Shown one piece after another: positions 7,144 to 11,474 of a DNA stretch of 11,474 nucleotides. Below the pieces are notes generated by a model that saw nothing but the letters and a program-made list of their open reading frames with translations, was not told the origin of the DNA and did not search any database. This stretch comes from Verrucomicrobiia bacterium (lineage in GTDB: Bacteria; Verrucomicrobiota; Verrucomicrobiae; Limisphaerales; UBA11358), in assembly GCA_030042375.1 (NCBI GenBank), contig JASHZU010000419.1:1-11474 (forward strand), given 5' to 3'. Position numbers and translations under genes: made by a program. Position 1 is the stretch's first letter. The number at the start of each line of letters is the position of its first letter.

Positions 7144-8253
7144 CTATTTTCCTTTCTTTCCGCCCTGCGCGACGGCCGCGGCCAGTTCCAGTTCCTGCAA
7201 TTTGGCCTGGATGGTCGTCGCGTCCTGGGCTTTGGTGATGACTTCTTCGCGTGAAATCATCCCCTGCTGATACTTATCAACTAAAAACGAGTCAAGCGTC
7301 ACCATGCCCCACTTCGCGCCGGTCTGGATGTCCGACTGGATACGGAACGTCTTGTTATCGCGAATCAGCGCGGCGATGGACGGCGTATTGATCATGATTT
7401 CAAATACGGCCACGCGGCCCGGTTTGTCCACGCGCGGAATCAGCAATTGGGAAATGACCGCCTGCATGACGGTGGAAAGCTGGATGCGCACCATTTCCTG
7501 CTGGTTGGTAGGAAAGGCGTTCGTGATACGGTCAATGGTTTTGGCCGCGCCGGTGGTGTGAAGTGTGCCGAAAACCAAGTGGCCCGTCTCGGCAGCGGTG
7601 ATGGCCGCTTCAATCGTTTCCAGGTCGCGCATTTCACCGACCAGAATGATGTCCGGGTCCTGCCGCAACGCGCGGCGCAAACCTTCGGCGAAATTCGGGA
7701 CATCCACACCAATTTCGCGCTGGGTCACGAGGGCCTTTTTATGCTTATGATAATATTCGATGGGGTCCTCGATGGTAATAATGTGCGCCTCGTCGCGCTC
7801 TTCATTGATGATGTTGAGCATGGAGGCCAGCGTGGTCGTCTTGCCTGACCCGGTGGGACCGGTCACCAGCACCAGGCCGCGGGGTTTGTAGAGCAATTCT
7901 TTGACGCTGGGCGGGATGCCGATTTGCTCCATCGTAAGCAATTTGCTCGGGATTTGCCGCAGCACGAGCGCGAAATTTCCTTTTTCCTTGAATACGCTCA
8001 CACGGAAACGGGCAGCGTCGCCAAAGGCGAACCCGAAGTCTGCGCCACCGCGTTCGCGGGTGCTTTGAATGTGTTCTTCCGAAGTGATGCTGCGCATCAG
8101 CTCTTCGGTGTCTTCCGGCCTGAGCGACGGGCCTTCCACGCGGTGCAGAATACCGTGCACACGGATGACCGGCGGCGTATTGACGCGGATATGTAAATCG
8201 GACGCGCCTTCGGAGACGGTCAATTGCAGCAAGTCTGACATTGCGTAGGCCAT
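7144..8253 (-). CDS. pilT: Type IV pilus retraction ATPase PilT
   Basis: PilT drives pilus disassembly, which underlies twitching motility and DNA uptake. The 369-residue length is typical and there are no CxxC zinc pairs, which separates it from the PilB proteins on either side. The N-terminal PAS-like domain includes [18 protein letters not shown] (17-34). The core has Walker A GPTGSGKT (132-139), Asp box TIEDPIEY (160-167), RQDPD (197-201), Walker [10 protein letters not shown] (202-210) and His box GTLHTTGA (229-236), then [13 protein letters not shown] and QAVISQ segments and ALIRDNKT (295-302), which corresponds to the PilT C-terminal AIRNLIRE motif. The start at 8253 (MAYAMSDLL) has no clear Shine-Dalgarno; an in-frame ATG four codons in (8241) would also fit. 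It lies 36 bp after one pilB gene and 6 bp before the other. Confidence 0.96.
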   Translation of the reverse strand: MAYAMSDLLQLTVSEGASDLHIRVNTPPVIRVHGILHRVEGPSLRPEDTEELMRSITSEEHIQSTRERGGADFGFAFGDAARFRVSVFKEKGNFALVLRQIPSKLLTMEQIGIPPSVKELLYKPRGLVLVTGPTGSGKTTTLASMLNIINEERDEAHIITIEDPIEYYHKHKKALVTQREIGVDVPNFAEGLRRALRQDPDIILVGEMRDLETIEAAITAAETGHLVFGTLHTTGAAKTIDRITNAFPTNQQEMVRIQLSTVMQAVISQLLIPRVDKPGRVAVFEIMINTPSIAALIRDNKTFRIQSDIQTGAKWGMVTLDSFLVDKYQQGMISREEVITKAQDATTIQAKLQELELAAAVAQGGKKGK

Positions 8254-8289
8254 AACTTAAAAATCTATCATTTCGACAGGGTTTCTCTC

Positions 8290-10008
8290 TTATGCTTCGT
8301 CGCCCACGGTGGCGCGAATGACTTCTTCCGCAGTGGTAATGCCCGCCAGAACCTTGCGAATACCGTCTTCGCGGAGGGTTCTCATGCCCATTTCCCTGGC
8401 CCGTGAGCGTAAAACCGAGGAAGGCGCCTGATCGTAAATCAATTTCCGCGCTTCATCATCAATGATAAAGATTTCAAAAATGCCCATGCGCCCGCGGCAG
8501 CCGGTGCCGGAGCAATCGGTGCAACCCTTTCCTTTCATCATCGTGGCAGTCTTTACTGCGTCGGGCGTAATGTTAAGCGCATGCAACTCATTTTCCGGCG
8601 GCATGAAAGGTTGCCCGCATTTTTTGCAAATCTTGCGGACCAGTCGTTGGGCCATGAGACAGCGCGTGGACGAAGCCACCAGGAAGGGCTTAACCCCGAT
8701 GTCCACCAGGCGGGTGACGGCGCTGGGCGCATCGTTCGTGTGGAGCGTCGAAAAGACCAAATGGCCGGTGAGCGATGCATTAATCGCAATCGTGGCGGTT
8801 TCCACGTCGCGAATTTCACCAATCATCACTACGTTCGGCGCCTGGCGCAGGATGGAGCGCAGTGCGCCGGCAAACGTCAGGCCTATCGTTTCGCTGACCT
8901 GCACCTGGTTAATGCCGGCCAGGATATATTCCACCGGGTCCTCTACGGTAATGATTTTTCGATCGGGACGGTTGATAAAGTGTAGACAGGAGTAAAGCGT
9001 GGTCGTTTTGCCCGAACCGGTGGGGCCGGTCACCAGCAAAATACCGTCCGGCAGGGCAATCATGCGCTCAAACTTCTGCTGGTCGTCGGTAAAAAAGCCC
9101 AATTCCGGCAGGCCCAGCCGCAGGCCTTCCTTGTCCAAAATACGCATGACGATGCTTTCGCCGTGGCTGGTCGGCAGGCATGAAACACGCAGGTCAATGA
9201 TCTTATTCCCCACTTTGGACTGGATGCGTCCGTCCTGCGGGATGCGATGCTCGGAAATCGACATGTTGGACTGCAGCTTCAGGCGCGCGATAATCGAAGG
9301 CTGCAGTCGCTTGGGCGGGCTCTTCATTTCCTGCATCACACCGTCAATGCGGTAGCGCAGGCGGAAACGCTTGCTGAGCGGCTCCAGGTGGATGTCCGAA
9401 GCGCGCATCTTAAAGGCGTCAATGATAATCTGGTTGACCAGCTTGATGAGCGGCGCGTCCGCGTCCACCGCATCCGCGTTATCTTCCGCCGTGGGCAACG
9501 CGACTTCACTTTCCGTCGCTTCCAGGATCGCTGCGTCCAGCTCCGCATTGCTTTTGCCAGCGGTCGCCGTGGTGCCGCCGCCGTAATATTTATTCAACGC
9601 CCCCTCGATGTCCGCTTCCGAAGCGACGCGCAATTCGATTTCCGCGTGGAGCAAATGCGTGAGCGTATCGATCGTGTTCAGGTCCGAGGGATCGGACGTG
9701 GCCACGGCAATTTTGCCTTCGTCCTTGAACACGGGCACCACGCGGTATTTTTTCGCCAGGTGGCGCGGGATGATGGAAATGACTTCATCCGGAATCTTCA
9801 TTCCGGCCAGGTGGATGACTTCCGCGCCGAACTGGGCGGCCTTGGCTTGAACCACGTCCGCGGGTTTAATCACCTTGGTGGCCAGCAAAAGGTCCACCAC
9901 TCCCACGTTTGAAGCACCAGCCTCTTCGCGTGCTTTGGCTAATTGGTCAGCCGTCAGGAAACCCAGGTCAACCAGGATATCTGCCAGATAATCGTCTTTC
10001 TCTGCCAC
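8290..10008 (-). CDS. PilB/GspE-family assembly ATPase (first copy, PilB-1)
   Basis: This is a paralogue of PilB-2, with 572 residues. An N-terminal MshEN-like part (about 8-140) contains ILVDLGFLTADQLAKA and a second related half. An acidic, Ala-rich linker follows (about 143-186), then SDIHLEP (204-210). The core has Walker A GPTGSGKT (328-335), Asp box TVEDPVEY (354-361), Walker B VVMIGEIRD (393-401), His box STLHTNDA (420-427) and zinc cysteines 461/464 and 496/499, with a further Cys504. All catalytic motifs are intact, but the RQDPD before Walker B is RQAPN (388-392). The start is GTG at 10006-10008, chosen because its first residues (MAEKDD) resemble those of PilB-2 and no suitable ATG is nearby; there is no Shine-Dalgarno. 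As the first gene after the promoter candidate it should lead the operon. It could serve extension of pili or a type II secretion machine. Confidence 0.92.
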   Translation of the reverse strand: MAEKDDYLADILVDLGFLTADQLAKAREEAGASNVGVVDLLLATKVIKPADVVQAKAAQFGAEVIHLAGMKIPDEVISIIPRHLAKKYRVVPVFKDEGKIAVATSDPSDLNTIDTLTHLLHAEIELRVASEADIEGALNKYYGGGTTATAGKSNAELDAAILEATESEVALPTAEDNADAVDADAPLIKLVNQIIIDAFKMRASDIHLEPLSKRFRLRYRIDGVMQEMKSPPKRLQPSIIARLKLQSNMSISEHRIPQDGRIQSKVGNKIIDLRVSCLPTSHGESIVMRILDKEGLRLGLPELGFFTDDQQKFERMIALPDGILLVTGPTGSGKTTTLYSCLHFINRPDRKIITVEDPVEYILAGINQVQVSETIGLTFAGALRSILRQAPNVVMIGEIRDVETATIAINASLTGHLVFSTLHTNDAPSAVTRLVDIGVKPFLVASSTRCLMAQRLVRKICKKCGQPFMPPENELHALNITPDAVKTATMMKGKGCTDCSGTGCRGRMGIFEIFIIDDEARKLIYDQAPSSVLRSRAREMGMRTLREDGIRKVLAGITTAEEVIRATVGDEA

Positions 10009-10038
10009 AAGGATTCAGCGCCGCAAAGTCTTTCTGAG

Positions 10039-10084
10039 ATTGTAGCGCGTTGGAAATTTTTCCATTGAACGGCCCAAATGTCAA
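10039..10084 (-). promoter_or_regulatory. Candidate sigma70-type promoter for the pil operon
   Basis: On the minus strand a perfect TTGACA (+ strand 10079-10084) is followed by a 17-bp spacer and AAAAAT (10056-10061, four of six matches to TATAAT). Transcription would start near 10049 and leave an untranslated leader of about 40 nt before the GTG. A closer TACAAT (10039-10044, five of six) has only poor -35 partners. The site lies in the only sizeable gap upstream of the four pil genes, which supports it. The consensus is that of E. coli and may not hold for this organism. Confidence 0.45.
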
Positions 10085-10127
10085 TGCATCGTGCAACGGA
10101 ATTTGAAGGAAATGGCTAAAATAGGTT

Positions 10128-10162
10128 GCTGGCAGGGCCGGCGGGAGGAAGGCCATACCAGC
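10128..10162 (-). terminator. Hairpin downstream of the helicase gene, possible terminator
   Basis: Read on the minus strand, GCTGGTATGGCC and GGCCCTGCCAGC pair over 12 positions with one mismatch and one G-T wobble, around an 11-nt loop. The hairpin begins 11 nt after the helicase TAA and is followed a few bases later by TATTTT, a weak T tract. It would separate helicase transcription from the pil operon, whose promoter candidate lies just beyond it. Confidence 0.5.
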
Positions 10163-10173
10163 CGTTTAACCCT

Positions 10174-11474
10174 TTAAATCACCTCCACTGGGCATTTCGG
10201 CAACGCATCCAAAAAAGCCTGGCCGTATTGTTTGGCCAAAATACGGTTGTCCAAAACCACAATAATGCCCGTGTCCGTCTTCGTCCGGATTAACCGCCCA
10301 ACCCCCTGCCGGAATTTTAAAATCGCCTCCGGCAGCGAAAATTCGCCAAAGGAATTCCCGCCGCGCGCTTCAATGGCCTCAATGCGCGCCTCAATCAACG
10401 GGTGGTCCGGCACGGCAAACGGCAGCCGCGTGATGATGACATTTGAGAGCGCCTCACCGGGCACGTCCACCCCCTGCCAAAAACTGTCCGTGCCGAAGAG
10501 CACCGAGTCCACATCATCCTTGAATTTCTCCAGCATGGTCGAGCGCGGCGTGCCGGTGCCCTGGATAAAACAGGCCACGCCCAGTTTGTCGAAAAACGGC
10601 TGCATCGCCTCGCCAATCTCCTGCATCAGCTTGAAATTCGTGAACAGCACAAATGCCTTGCCGTGCGTCATCGTCACGAAATGCTCAATCCAATGAATCA
10701 ACGCGTCGCGATAACCAGCTTCGCGCGGGTCGGGCATTTTCTTCGCCACGAACAGTTTCATCTGCCGCTCGTAATCAAATGGCGTGCCGACCTGCAATTG
10801 CGTGGCGGACTCACCGCCCACCCGCCGCGCAAAATAGCTTAACCCATTTTGCGATTTCGAATTGGTCGCCAGCGTTGCGCTCGTCATAATCACGCTCGTC
10901 TCGCTCTCGAAAAGCCTGCGCCGCAGGAAATCCGCCACGTCCACCGGCGCGGCGTTCAGTGAAAGGTTCTTGTGCGCTTTGCCGCTGCGCTCCACCCAAT
11001 AAACATGCCCGTCCGCGCTTTGCTCCAAAAATAATTTCACCTCATCGCGCAGCTCCGCCAGCTTGCGATTGCTCTCAATCAATTCCTGGCCGATGTCTTT
11101 ATCATCGCTCGTCTTGATCAACTCGCTCACCGCCTCGCGCAGGCGCTGGATGGGCAGCGTCACGTTATCCTGCACCAGTTCCGCGCGCCGGATGCGCAAT
11201 TCCGTCCAGTTCCGGGCCGTGCGCGCCTCCGCGCCGCCGAAGCTATTTTTCTTCACGTGCTGCTGGATTTCTTCGCACGCCGTTTCCACGTTCTCAAAAA
11301 ACTTGTCCGCTTCCGCCAAAATATCCGCGGCCAATCTCACGGCGTTGCCTTTGCGCAACGTCGCCAGCAATCCTTTTTCTGTGCGCGGGTTCCACAAACG
11401 GTTGAGCGCGTAACGCATCTGCCCGCTCGAAACGCTCAGGCCGATATGCCGCGAGGCCACCTGCTCCACCGTAT
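10174..11474 (-). CDS. DinG/XPD-type ATP-dependent DNA helicase, C-terminal part (5' end outside the window)
   Basis: This is the C-terminal half of a superfamily 2 helicase of the DinG/YoaA/XPD group, which unwinds DNA 5' to 3' in repair and R-loop removal. Numbering from the GTG at 11469, visible motifs are MTSATL (195-200, motif III), VLFTNF (274-279), FGTDSFWQGVDVPG (325-338, motif V), RLPFAVPDHP (348-357) and the arginine-finger motif QGVGRLIR (388-395). The frame stays open to the window edge. The codon before that GTG is ACG (Thr), and the two edge bases AT would complete a His codon, matching the end of a DEAH box; the GTG is therefore an internal Val and not a start. Walker A and any Fe-S domain are outside the window, so Fe-S dependence cannot be judged. 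Confidence 0.92.
   Translation of the reverse strand, partial: TVEQVASRHIGLSVSSGQMRYALNRLWNPRTEKGLLATLRKGNAVRLAADILAEADKFFENVETACEEIQQHVKKNSFGGAEARTARNWTELRIRRAELVQDNVTLPIQRLREAVSELIKTSDDKDIGQELIESNRKLAELRDEVKLFLEQSADGHVYWVERSGKAHKNLSLNAAPVDVADFLRRRLFESETSVIMTSATLATNSKSQNGLSYFARRVGGESATQLQVGTPFDYERQMKLFVAKKMPDPREAGYRDALIHWIEHFVTMTHGKAFVLFTNFKLMQEIGEAMQPFFDKLGVACFIQGTGTPRSTMLEKFKDDVDSVLFGTDSFWQGVDVPGEALSNVIITRLPFAVPDHPLIEARIEAIEARGGNSFGEFSLPEAILKFRQGVGRLIRTKTDTGIIVVLDNRILAKQYGQAFLDALPKCPVEVI

Noticed and set aside
9247..9912. 221-codon open frame on the + strand opposite PilB-1
   Set aside because: It is a shadow of the ATPase gene, Arg/Val-rich with no domain pattern.

Overview
The window carries ten coding regions, one of them cut by the right edge, plus a few candidate regulatory signals. 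It looks chromosomal and comes from a Gram-negative-type bacterium of moderately high GC, apart from one AT-richer gene. No rRNA, tRNA, CRISPR array, insertion sequence or phage gene was seen. Several starts lack a Shine-Dalgarno sequence, two starts are GTG, and type IV pilus motor genes sit beside amino-acid biosynthesis genes. This mix would fit the Verrucomicrobiota/PVC group, but that placement is a guess from general features and not from a marker gene.

Left part (1-3996): trpD (tryptophan pathway, + strand) converges on a gene for a cytoplasmic Sel1-repeat protein (- strand). An AT-rich divergent intergenic region of about 90-110 bp follows. Then three + strand genes lie close together: proC (last step of proline synthesis), a small AT-richer membrane-anchored protein of unknown function that overlaps proC by ATGA, and a class I SAM-dependent methyltransferase.

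Right part (4000-11474, all - strand): reading in the transcribed direction, a DinG/XPD-type helicase enters from the right edge and ends in a hairpin. After a 165-bp gap with a plausible sigma70-like promoter come four pilus motor genes: a PilB/GspE-family assembly ATPase (called PilB-1 here), the PilT retraction ATPase, a second PilB/GspE ATPase (PilB-2), and the PilC/GspF inner-membrane platform protein. Together they would form the cytoplasmic motor and membrane base of a type IV pilus or type II secretion-like machine. Pilins, the secretin, the prepilin peptidase and the alignment proteins are not here and must be encoded elsewhere.

No wholly new system is evident. The points most worth a second look are: two PilB-type ATPases flanking PilT; an Asp-Pro-Asp to Ala-Pro-Asn change next to Walker B in PilB-1; a 35-nt identical block with sharp edges over the Walker A region of the two pilB genes; paired Cys or His residues at matching positions in the Sel1 repeats; and the compositionally distinct small gene coupled to proC.
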